DNA from: Candidatus Intricatilinea gracilis
GTDB lineage: Bacteria; Pseudomonadota; Gammaproteobacteria; Burkholderiales; Burkholderiaceae_C
Assembly: GCA_016702605.1 (NCBI GenBank)
Contig: JADJDQ010000002.1
Location: 145,001 to 209,000 of the forward strand
Reading direction: 5' to 3'
Length of the DNA: 64,000 nucleotides
Shown piece by piece: positions 1 to 7,509 of the stretch. The translations under genes and the position numbers were made by a program. Position 1 is the stretch's first letter; the number at the start of each line of letters is the position of its first letter. Under the pieces are notes generated by a model, which made no database searches, was not told where the DNA came from, and saw only the letters and a program-made list of their open reading frames with translations.

Positions 1-626
1 CGGGTGAGCCAGGACTGTGCCACCTCGCCGTAGGGAACCAGGCGCTCCTTGCTGCCTTTGCCGCTGACTCGCAGCGCCGATTCGCCCTGAAACAGTTGCA
101 GGCTCTTGAGCCCCACCAGTTCCGACACCCGCAGGCCGGCGCCGTACATCAACTCGAGCATGGCCCGGTCGCGCAGACCAAGTGGGGTGTCGACGTCAGG
201 AGCGCCCAACAGCGCCTCGACCTGTGTTTCGGTCAGCGTGCCAGGCACCCGCAGCGCCTGGCGCGCCGCGCTGATGTGTTGTGTCGGATCGCGTTCGATC
301 TGGCTTTCGCGCAGCGCCCAGCGAAAGTAGCGCCGCAGCACCGTGAGCCGCCGATTGGCGCTGCTCGCCTTCGAGTTGGCGTGGCGGGCCGCCACATAGG
401 CCAGCAGTTGGCTCTCACCGCAGTACGGCAGACCGCTCTGTGATTGGTGCGCCAGCCAGATCGCACAAGCTTGCAGATCGCGGCGGTAGGCGCCCAGGGT
501 GTTGGCGCTCAGGCCGTCTTCGAGCCACAGGGCATCGAGGAACCGGTCGATGCTGGCACGGCTGGCGGTCTCCAGTTTCAGCGCGGCGACATCTGCCGTC
601 GCATCCGGTCCGGTTTGCGTACGCAT
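1..626 (-). CDS. xerD: Tyrosine site-specific recombinase, XerD-like (3' end cut by window)
   Basis: Chromosome-dimer resolution recombinase of the Xer family; it would act with a XerC partner at dif during cell division. The first 208 codons are present. An N-terminal SAM-like core-binding domain (about residues 15-105, with 'LSANTLGAYRRDL') is followed by the start of the catalytic domain ('RDRAMLELMYGAGLRVSELV', which carries the first catalytic Arg). The remaining catalytic residues lie outside the window. The ATG at 624-626 fits the family start. XerD is preferred over XerC from the N-terminal pattern, but the two cannot be separated with certainty from a fragment. The next gene on the same strand, the Bug protein upstream, is functionally unrelated. 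Confidence 0.85.
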   Translation of the reverse strand, partial: MRTQTGPDATADVAALKLETASRASIDRFLDALWLEDGLSANTLGAYRRDLQACAIWLAHQSQSGLPYCGESQLLAYVAARHANSKASSANRRLTVLRRYFRWALRESQIERDPTQHISAARQALRVPGTLTETQVEALLGAPDVDTPLGLRDRAMLELMYGAGLRVSELVGLKSLQLFQGESALRVSGKGSKERLVPYGEVAQSWLT

Positions 627-651
627 TGCCGCACCGCCCACCATCCAGCCA

Positions 652-1638
652 TCACTCGATCTTCAGCCCTTGCTGCTCGACTACCTTCTTGTAGACCTCG
701 AACTCGGCCTTGATCTGAGCGGCGAATTGTTCAGGTGTGTTGGCAACGATGACCGAGCCGGTTTCGCCGATGCGCTTCTTGACGTCGGGCAGTTCGAGCG
801 TCTTGCGTGCCGCATCGTTCAGCTTGTCGACGACGTCGCGCGGCAAACCCTTGGGGCCATACAAGCCGTAGTAGGCCATGCGGTTCACCGGTTCGAGCCC
901 GACTTCCTTGAATGTCGGCACGTTGGGCAACACGGCCAGGCGCGCAGGCGCTGCCACCACGATCGGGATCAGCCGACCGTCCTTGATGAAGGGCAGCGCC
1001 GAGGGCAGGTTGTCGAACAGCATCGGCACTTGTCCGGCCACGGTGTCGTTGAGCGCCGGGCCAGCGCCACGGTACGGAATGTGGGTCACGAACACCCCCG
1101 CCAGACTCTTGTACAACTCCATCTGCAGGTGACCGATGCCACCGGTTCCCGAGCTCGCGAAACTGTAGCGGCCAGGACTCTTCTTCAACACCTCGACAAA
1201 GGTCTTGTAGTCACGGGCCGGAAAACTCGGGTGCACCGCAATCACATTGGGCGTGGCCGCCAGATTGGTGATGGGCGTGAAGTCGGTCAGCGGGTTGTAC
1301 GGCGTCTTGGGGTTGATCGCCGGATTGGCTGCCGTGGTCGACACCGTGGCCATGCCGATCGAATAGCCGTCTGGCGCCGACTTGGCGGTTTCGTTAGCCC
1401 CGATGATGCCGCCGCCACCCGCCTTGTTCTCCACCACCATCACCTGGCCCAGCGGGCCGCCGATCTTTTCGGCCAACACACGGGCGATGATGTCGGTGGT
1501 GCCGCCCGGTGCAAACGGCACCACCAGACGCACCGGCTTGGTCGGATACGCCTGTGCCATGGCCGGCAGGGCCACGACGAGTTGCCCTGACACCGCAACG
1601 CCCGACACCAGCAAACGCATCAACATGCGACGATCCAT
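652..1638 (-). CDS. Bug/TctC-family periplasmic solute-binding protein
   Basis: Extracytoplasmic binding protein of the tripartite tricarboxylate transporter type, 328 residues. A signal peptide (about residues 1-27, ending 'PAMAQA') precedes the typical 'YPTKPVRLVVPFAPGGTTD' N-terminus and the 'GPLGQVMVVENKAGGGG' segment. The ATG at 1638 is chosen because GGAG lies 8 nt upstream and the signal peptide follows directly; the reading frame is open for 50 more codons. No TctA/TctB membrane genes are next to it, which is usual for the many solo Bug proteins of Burkholderiales. The ligand cannot be read from sequence; it is probably a carboxylate or small amide. Confidence 0.88.
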   Translation of the reverse strand: MDRRMLMRLLVSGVAVSGQLVVALPAMAQAYPTKPVRLVVPFAPGGTTDIIARVLAEKIGGPLGQVMVVENKAGGGGIIGANETAKSAPDGYSIGMATVSTTAANPAINPKTPYNPLTDFTPITNLAATPNVIAVHPSFPARDYKTFVEVLKKSPGRYSFASSGTGGIGHLQMELYKSLAGVFVTHIPYRGAGPALNDTVAGQVPMLFDNLPSALPFIKDGRLIPIVVAAPARLAVLPNVPTFKEVGLEPVNRMAYYGLYGPKGLPRDVVDKLNDAARKTLELPDVKKRIGETGSVIVANTPEQFAAQIKAEFEVYKKVVEQQGLKIE

Positions 1639-1823
1639 GAACCACACTCCAGCACATGTATGACCGGCCACAGTGGCCCAGCCTCTGCGCTGCATCCTAA
1701 CCGCGCCGTGGGGTGGCACAAACCCGCAACTTGCGTGTGTCGCCCGCCCGTCTTGTCGACACGAGCCACCTGAGTCACACATGCGCACCCCGGCGCATCA
1801 CCTGCGCCCAAGGCGCCCGATCC

Positions 1824-2729
1824 ATGCCGTCCATCTCGCTGGCCCTGCTGCCCGACTTCCTGCTCATCGTGCTGGGATTCCTGATCTGCCGGTACACGGC
1901 GCTCGACACCACGGTCTGGGCTGGTATCGAGCGGCTGGTGTACTGGCTGCTGTTTCCGGTGCTGCTGTTCTCGTCGATCCTGCGCAGCCGACTCGACCCG
2001 TCGTCCGATCTGGCCTTTGCCGCCAGCGGCATGGCGCTCAGCCTCGTCGGGTTCGGCCTCGCTGCCTCACTCCGTCTGGTACGCGGCGTCGACCAACACC
2101 GCCAAGCCAGCGGCGCGCAAGTGGCGTTTCGCTTCAACTCGTACGTCGCCCTGGCGCTGGCCGAACGTATCGGCGGCGGCCAGGCCCTGGCCTGGGTGGC
2201 GTTGCTGCTGGCCGTGTGTGTGCCGATCAGCAATGCCGGCGCGGTATGGACACTGGCGCGGCACGGCGGGCAGAACACGCTGCGCGAGATGCTGCACAAC
2301 CCGCTGATTCTGGCCACCGCGGGCGGCCTGGTGTGCAACCTGGCCGGCCTGCGGCTGCCCGAGGTGGTGGAGGTGACGTGCACCCGCATCGGCTCGGCCG
2401 CCCTGCCGCTGGGCCTGATGGCGGTGGGCGCCGGCCTGCAACTGGGCAGCCTGGCGGCAGCGCCGCGATTGGCCGGTGCCCTGCTCGCCATTCGCCACGC
2501 CGTGTTGCCCGCATTGGGCCTGGGGCTGGGCCTGGCCCTGGCTCTGCCACGTGGCCAGGCGCAGACGCTGGCCATCTTTGCCGCGTTGCCCACCGCGTCG
2601 AGCTGTTATGTGCTGGCCAATCGTATGGGGGGCGACGGGCCATACGTGGCCGGCCTGGTCACGACCTCCACCTTGCTCGGCATGTTCAGCCTGCCGCTGG
2701 TGCTGATGGGCTTCGATCTGCTGCATTGA
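1824..2729 (+). CDS. AEC-family (auxin efflux carrier-like) membrane transporter
   Basis: Integral membrane transporter of 301 residues with about ten hydrophobic helices, beginning 'LALLPDFLLIVLGFLICRY' and ending with the conserved 'ASSCYVLANRMGGDG' segment near residues 257-271. Bacterial AEC proteins move malonate, malate or other organic acids; the substrate is not evident here. It is divergent from the Bug binding protein at 652-1638 (intergenic 185 nt), so the two may share control, but that is inference. The ATG at 1824 precedes the first membrane helix. The 3' end faces queG with 36 nt between the stop codons. Confidence 0.85.
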   Translation: MPSISLALLPDFLLIVLGFLICRYTALDTTVWAGIERLVYWLLFPVLLFSSILRSRLDPSSDLAFAASGMALSLVGFGLAASLRLVRGVDQHRQASGAQVAFRFNSYVALALAERIGGGQALAWVALLLAVCVPISNAGAVWTLARHGGQNTLREMLHNPLILATAGGLVCNLAGLRLPEVVEVTCTRIGSAALPLGLMAVGAGLQLGSLAAAPRLAGALLAIRHAVLPALGLGLGLALALPRGQAQTLAIFAALPTASSCYVLANRMGGDGPYVAGLVTTSTLLGMFSLPLVLMGFDLLH

Positions 2730-2765
2730 GGCCAGCCGCCGAGGCTTCTCGCGGGCGGCCACACG

Positions 2766-4109
2766 TCAAGCAGCGGGTGCTGCCAGCTTTGCGTTGTCGC
2801 CGTATTCATCCAGCGCCCAGGCGATGTGTTCCCGCAGCAGGTCGTCCGCACCGTCAAGAGCTTCACACAAGGCTGCGGCATAGACCGGGTCACCGTGGCC
2901 ACGCAAGGTGTTGCCCAGCGCCACCGCCAGATTGCGGCGCCAGCGGCCATAACCGATGCGGCGGATCGCACTGCCTTCGGTCAGCCGCAGAAAGTCGGCC
3001 TCGCTCCAGCGCCACAGATCGAGCAGCCTGGGTGCATCGACAGGTGCTCGTACGTCGAAGTCGGGCAAGGCGCTGCGCTTGGCAAAGCGGTTCCACGGGC
3101 AGGCCAGCTGGCAATCGTCACAACCGTAGATGCGTGTGCCCATGGCCCGGCGCAGTTCGAGCGGTATGGCGCCCTCATGTTCGATGGTCAGATAACTGAT
3201 GCAGCGACGCGCATCCAGGCGATACGGCGCCACGATGGCCTGGGTCGGGCAGATGTCCAGACAAGCACTGCAGCTGCCGCAATGCGCAGTTGCCGGTTCG
3301 GAGAGTGGCAGCGCGAGGTCGACGTAGATCTCGCCCAGGAAAAACATCGAGCCCGCATCACGCGCCAGCACCAGCGTGTGTTTGCCGCGCCAGCCCAGGC
3401 CCGAGCGGCTGGCCAGCTCAGCTTCTAGCACGGGCGCCGAATCGCAGAACACGCGGTGCCCACACGGACCGATGTGTGCCTCGATGCGTTCGGTCAGCGT
3501 CTGCAGCCGCGCCCGCATCACCTTGTGATAGTCACGACCGCGGGCATACACCGACACCACGGCAGCACCCGGCACCTGCAGGCGCGACAACTCGTCGGCA
3601 CGCCAGTCCCCCTGACCATCACCCTCACTTGCGGCTTGATTGGACGGGGTCTTGTCAGCATCGTGAGTGTTGGCCAGCACGGCGCCGGACTGACGATTCG
3701 TGCCATGGGCAATGAGCTGGCGCGGCAGATAGTCCAGACGCACCGTGATCACACGCAGCGTGCCCGGCACCAGGTCGGCGGGCCGGGCGCGCTTCAGGCC
3801 ATGGCGCGCCATATACCCCATGCCGCCGTGAAAGCCGGCCTGCAACCACGCCAGCATCCCGGCTTCGGCCGCGTGCAGATCCACACCCGCCACGCCGATC
3901 TGGGAAAATCCGAGCTCATCAGCCCAGCCGCGCAGACGTTTCATCAGATCGGGCATGTCCACCGGTCGCAGGCCTCGCGACACTGGCTCACGCGCTGAGC
4001 CCTCAGGTCGTGCCGAATCGGCAGCCGATTCAGCGGCCGAACGTTCTGGCTGGTCGGCCCCCGTATCAGCGGCTTGACTCGCCGGGTGATGATGACATCC
4101 TCCAGACAT
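2766..4109 (-). CDS. queG: Epoxyqueuosine reductase QueG
   Basis: Cobalamin-dependent iron-sulfur enzyme that reduces epoxyqueuosine to queuosine at the tRNA wobble base. The protein has 447 residues. The DUF1730-like N-terminal part includes 'GFHGGMGYMARHGLKRA'. Two [4Fe-4S] motifs follow, 'CGSCSACLDICPTQ' and 'CDDCQLACPWN', then a HEAT-like tail ('RRIGYGRWRRNLAVALGN'). The first 51 residues are low-complexity and not part of the family. Internal ATGs at 3956 or 3944 would give the usual length. A TACAAT box 6 nt before the ATG at 4109 supports a leaderless long form, so the start is unsettled. The gene is divergent from tsaE. Confidence 0.93.
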   Translation of the reverse strand: MSGGCHHHPASQAADTGADQPERSAAESAADSARPEGSAREPVSRGLRPVDMPDLMKRLRGWADELGFSQIGVAGVDLHAAEAGMLAWLQAGFHGGMGYMARHGLKRARPADLVPGTLRVITVRLDYLPRQLIAHGTNRQSGAVLANTHDADKTPSNQAASEGDGQGDWRADELSRLQVPGAAVVSVYARGRDYHKVMRARLQTLTERIEAHIGPCGHRVFCDSAPVLEAELASRSGLGWRGKHTLVLARDAGSMFFLGEIYVDLALPLSEPATAHCGSCSACLDICPTQAIVAPYRLDARRCISYLTIEHEGAIPLELRRAMGTRIYGCDDCQLACPWNRFAKRSALPDFDVRAPVDAPRLLDLWRWSEADFLRLTEGSAIRRIGYGRWRRNLAVALGNTLRGHGDPVYAAALCEALDGADDLLREHIAWALDEYGDNAKLAAPAA

Positions 4110-4193
4110 GACCGGATTGTAGAAAGCGACCCAGCCTTGTTGCCCGTAGAGCCCCTCGCCACGTCGACATCACTCGCCACCGAGCCGCCCTGC

Positions 4194-4751
4194 ATGCAGG
4201 CCACGGGCGACTCACCGCCCCTGCTCGGGTCGATCACGATGGGGTGGTCGGGCGAGAGTGATTGCGCCGGCTGCGCGCATCACCTTGCCGGCGCGCCAGG
4301 ACTGCGCCTGGCCCACATCGCGCTCCACGGCAATCTGGGCGCGGGCAAGACCACCTGGGTGCGCCACTTGCTTCGTGCCCTGGGCGTGCAAGGGCGCATC
4401 AAGAGCCCGAGCTACACCATCGTCGAGCCGTATGAGCTGCCGGCCATTGCCAAGTCCGGCAACTCCACCAGCGTCGAAGACGGCAATAGCGCCACCACCT
4501 CCACCTCTGCTGCCTGGCATTTCGATTTCTACCGTTTTGCCGATCCGCAGGAGTGGGAAGACGCCGGCTTGCGCGACATCTTTGCCAGCCCGGGCCTCAA
4601 GCTGGTCGAATGGCCCGAACGTGCCGACGGCCTGCTGCCGCCCCCCGACCTCGACCTCACGCTGACCCTGCTGCCCGACGGCACCGGCCGCTCGGTGCAG
4701 GTCGACGCTCGCAGCCTGCTCGGCCTCACCTTGCTGCACACCTTGACATGA
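4194..4751 (+). CDS. tsaE: tRNA threonylcarbamoyladenosine biosynthesis ATPase TsaE
   Basis: ATPase subunit of the TsaBDE complex that makes the t6A modification of ANN-decoding tRNAs. Walker A is 'GNLGAGKTTWVRHLLRALG', followed by 'GRIKSPSYTIVEPY' and the 'HFDFYRFADPQEWEDAGL' segment, all typical of YjeE/TsaE. An unusual stretch of about 20 residues ('AKSGNSTSVEDGNSATTSTS') is inserted between the VEPYEL strand and the HFDFYR motif. The start is uncertain: the frame opens at a TTG at 4074, which overlaps queG. The ATG at 4194 gives 185 residues, close to the family size, and avoids that overlap. The gene is followed by amiC, a common order in Betaproteobacteria. Confidence 0.92.
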   Translation: MQATGDSPPLLGSITMGWSGESDCAGCAHHLAGAPGLRLAHIALHGNLGAGKTTWVRHLLRALGVQGRIKSPSYTIVEPYELPAIAKSGNSTSVEDGNSATTSTSAAWHFDFYRFADPQEWEDAGLRDIFASPGLKLVEWPERADGLLPPPDLDLTLTLLPDGTGRSVQVDARSLLGLTLLHTLT

Positions 4752-4827
4752 CACGTCACCGATCACCTCGTTCACCGTGCCCCGACGGGACCGGTCAGCC
4801 ACGTCGCCAGACCAAGGCACTCTGGAC

Positions 4828-6651
4828 ATGAGTTCCACACCACCTCATCAGGCAAACGCCGAGTACACCCTGCCGCAACCGGACCCGGCTCGCCGCCGTC
4901 TGCTGGGTGCTGCGGGGGCTCTGGTGCTGAGCCTGGGGCTGCCGGAACTGGCCCGCGGCGCCACCATCGTGGCCGTGCGGGTCTGGCCGGCGGCCGACTA
5001 CACGCGGGTCACGCTCGAATCCGACACCGGCCTGGTTGGCCAGCACTTTCTCACCACCGATCCGCCACGTCTGGTGATCGATGTCGACGGCCTCGAACTC
5101 AACAACACCTTGCGCGAACTCGTCGCCAAGGTCAGCTCCGACGATCCACACATCGCGCGTGTGCGGGTGGGCCAGAACCAGCCCAGCCGGGTACGTGTGG
5201 TCTTCGACCTCAAGCAGTCCAGCCGGCCGCAGGTATTTGCCCTGGCGCCGATTGCGCCCTACCGCCATCGCCTGGTCTTCGACCTCTACCCCAGCATCGC
5301 GCCCGACCCCCTGGCCGCCGTGGGCCGCACACCCGGCAGCACCGACACGCCGGCAGCAGCGCAACAGCCAAGCGTGCCGGCCGGATCACCCCCTGGCGGG
5401 GCAGCCGGCCCATCGATCACCTCGCCGTCGAACGCGCCGTCCGCCTCACCTTCGGCCTCACCGTCCACAACGCCGTCAAGCACACCGCCCAACGCGGCCG
5501 GCCACGGCGCCTCGGGCACGCAGACTGGTGGGGCCACACCACCTGGTGACGATCTGCTCGGTATCCTGATGGGCCAGAAGACTTCCGGCGCCGAAATCGC
5601 CGCTGGCACGGCCTCGAACGACGGCGCAGCCAGCGCGGCGCAAACGGCCGCAAGCCGCAGCGCGAGCACTTCGTCGGGTGACGCCCCCTGGATCTGGCCG
5701 GCGCTTCCGGCGTCGGCGCCTGCCGGACCGGCAACAGCCATCGGGGCGAGTGGTGTGTCACCCTCGCCGCGCCAGTCGCCGCCCTACGCCACGCCGCAGC
5801 CGCCGCAGATGCCATCACCGGCCCCGGCTGGCGCACCGGCTCAGGCTCAGGCTCAGGCTCAAACGCAGACGCAGAAGCCAGGCACGGCGGCGGCGTCACG
5901 GCCGCCACGTCGGGGTGGGCAGGTCAGCGCCATGGACCGGCTCATCATCGTCGCCATCGACCCCGGCCATGGCGGCGAAGACCCAGGCGCCACCGGCCCG
6001 ACCGGCCTGCGCGAGAAAGACGTGGTGCTGGCCATCGCCCGCCATCTGGCCGAACGTATCAACGACCAGCCCGGCATGCGCGCCATGCTGACACGCGACG
6101 CCGACTACTTCGTGCCGCTGCAGGAGCGTGTGTTCAAGGCGCGCAAGGTGCAGGCCGACCTGTTCATGTCGATCCATGCGGACGCCTTCGTGCGACCGCA
6201 TGCCCGCGGCGCCTCGGTGTTTGCGTTGTCGCAGTCGGGTGCAAGCAGCGCCACGGCACGCTGGATGGCACAGCGCGAGAACCTGGCCGACGCCATCGGC
6301 GGCATCAACATTGGCGACACACGCGACAAGGCCATCCTGCAGACGCTGCTCGACATGAGCACCACGCGCCAGATCCGCGACAGCCTCAAGCTCGGCAGCG
6401 AAATGCTGGGCCACATCGGCCGCGTCGGCAAGTTGCACTCCGGGCGGGTCGAGCAGGCGGGTTTTGCCGTGCTCAAGGCACCGGACATTCCGTCCATCCT
6501 GGTCGAAACCGGCTTCATCTCGAACCCGCTCGAAGAAAAACGCCTGCGCAGCGAGGCTTACCGCCGCCGTCTGGTGAACGCCATGTTCAGCGGCATCAAG
6601 CGCTACTTCGCCCGCAATCCGCCACTCGGGCGCGGCAACTCGACGATGTAG
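4828..6651 (+). CDS. amiC: N-acetylmuramoyl-L-alanine amidase AmiC (AMIN + Amidase_3)
   Basis: Periplasmic zinc amidase that cleaves septal peptidoglycan to separate daughter cells; 607 residues. A twin-arginine-type signal ('RRRLLGAAGALVLSLGLP', about residues 19-36) matches the Tat export known for E. coli AmiC. An AMIN domain follows (about 45-150), then an unusually long linker rich in Ala, Pro, Ser and Gly (about 165-365, including repeated Gln-Ala pairs near 345). The C-terminal Amidase_3 domain has the Zn-binding 'AIDPGHGGEDPGA', then 'SIHADAF' and 'ILVETGFISN'. The ATG at 4828 is preferred over an in-frame GTG at 4777. The gene follows tsaE by 76 nt and is probably co-transcribed. Confidence 0.93.
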   Translation: MSSTPPHQANAEYTLPQPDPARRRLLGAAGALVLSLGLPELARGATIVAVRVWPAADYTRVTLESDTGLVGQHFLTTDPPRLVIDVDGLELNNTLRELVAKVSSDDPHIARVRVGQNQPSRVRVVFDLKQSSRPQVFALAPIAPYRHRLVFDLYPSIAPDPLAAVGRTPGSTDTPAAAQQPSVPAGSPPGGAAGPSITSPSNAPSASPSASPSTTPSSTPPNAAGHGASGTQTGGATPPGDDLLGILMGQKTSGAEIAAGTASNDGAASAAQTAASRSASTSSGDAPWIWPALPASAPAGPATAIGASGVSPSPRQSPPYATPQPPQMPSPAPAGAPAQAQAQAQTQTQKPGTAAASRPPRRGGQVSAMDRLIIVAIDPGHGGEDPGATGPTGLREKDVVLAIARHLAERINDQPGMRAMLTRDADYFVPLQERVFKARKVQADLFMSIHADAFVRPHARGASVFALSQSGASSATARWMAQRENLADAIGGINIGDTRDKAILQTLLDMSTTRQIRDSLKLGSEMLGHIGRVGKLHSGRVEQAGFAVLKAPDIPSILVETGFISNPLEEKRLRSEAYRRRLVNAMFSGIKRYFARNPPLGRGNSTM

Positions 6652-6747
6652 GCCGCGACGGTGGCCACCTGACGGCCCAGATGCAACATGGCTTTGGACT
6701 CGGACTCCGGGCATCAGCCATCAGACATCCTGCAGTTGCGCTGCAGC

Positions 6748-7404
6748 TCAGCTGGCCGGGTTCGCCTTGTTGCTCAACCTGCTGCGCAGGCCACCAGCCA
6801 GTGCCAGCACGCCGGGGATCAGGATCATGGCCCAGATGATCTTCTCGAGATTGGCCTTGACCCACGGGATGTTGCCGAAGAAATAACCCGCCAGCACCAG
6901 GCTGCCCACCCACAAGGTGCCGCCAGTGACGTCGTAGAAGGTGAACCGTGAACGTGTCATGCGCGCCACACCGGCCACAAAGGGGGCAAAGGTGCGAACG
7001 AACGGCATGAACCGCGCCAGCACCAGCGTGAGCCCGCCCCACTTCTCGTAGAAGGCATGGGCCTCGTCGAAGGCGCGCTTGTTGAAGAACCGCGAGTTCT
7101 CCCACTGAAAGACACGTGTCCCGAAGTAGTGGCCGATGGTGTAGTTGGTCTGGTTGCCCGCCACCGCCGCCACGATCAGCAGGCCGATCGACGGGGGCAG
7201 GTTCATGAGCCCGGTGCCACACATGGTGCCCACCACGAACAACAGCGAGTCGCCTGGCAGGAAGGGCATGACGACCAGGCCGGTCTCGACAAAGATGATG
7301 GCAAACAGCACGGCGTACACCCAGGTGCCGTACTGCGCCACAAACTCGGCGAGGTGGCGGTCGACGTGCAGAACGAAATCGAGGAGCAGGGGGAGGAGGT
7401 CCAT
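6748..7404 (-). CDS. DedA-family inner-membrane protein
   Basis: Polytopic membrane protein of 218 residues in the DedA/SNARE-associated family, linked in other bacteria to undecaprenyl-phosphate or lipid recycling and membrane homeostasis. Family marks visible are 'VETGLVVMPFLPGDSLLFVVG', the glycine-rich 'AAVAGNQTNYTIGHYFG', and 'LARFMPFVRTFAPFVAGVARM' with the conserved basic residues. About five hydrophobic segments are present. The ATG at 7404 has no Shine-Dalgarno but sits 9 nt after a GATAAT box, part of an inverted repeat shared with divergent mutL, so its mRNA may be leaderless. It converges with amiC. Confidence 0.9.
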   Translation of the reverse strand: MDLLPLLLDFVLHVDRHLAEFVAQYGTWVYAVLFAIIFVETGLVVMPFLPGDSLLFVVGTMCGTGLMNLPPSIGLLIVAAVAGNQTNYTIGHYFGTRVFQWENSRFFNKRAFDEAHAFYEKWGGLTLVLARFMPFVRTFAPFVAGVARMTRSRFTFYDVTGGTLWVGSLVLAGYFFGNIPWVKANLEKIIWAMILIPGVLALAGGLRSRLSNKANPAS

Positions 7405-7509
7405 GGGGGCGCGATTATCCAGATCGCTGGCGACAGGCCCGTGTCGGTGCCCGCAATGCCCCGGCCCTTGCCAGATCTGTCCGCGACGTGCTGCCGATAA
7501 TCGCGCCCC
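7405..7509. promoter_or_regulatory. Divergent dedA-mutL promoter region with 14-bp inverted repeat
   Basis: The 105-nt gap holds a perfect inverted repeat: GGGGCGCGATTATC at 7406-7419 and GATAATCGCGCCCC at 7496-7509, separated by 76 nt. Each arm ends beside a start codon (dedA ATG at 7404 with one extra base, mutL ATG at 7510). Read toward its gene, each arm contains a -10-like GATAAT placed 8-9 nt before the ATG, and neither gene has a ribosome-binding site. This is the expected geometry for leaderless transcripts. I see no convincing -35 element at the normal distance. The leaderless interpretation is inference. Confidence 0.55.
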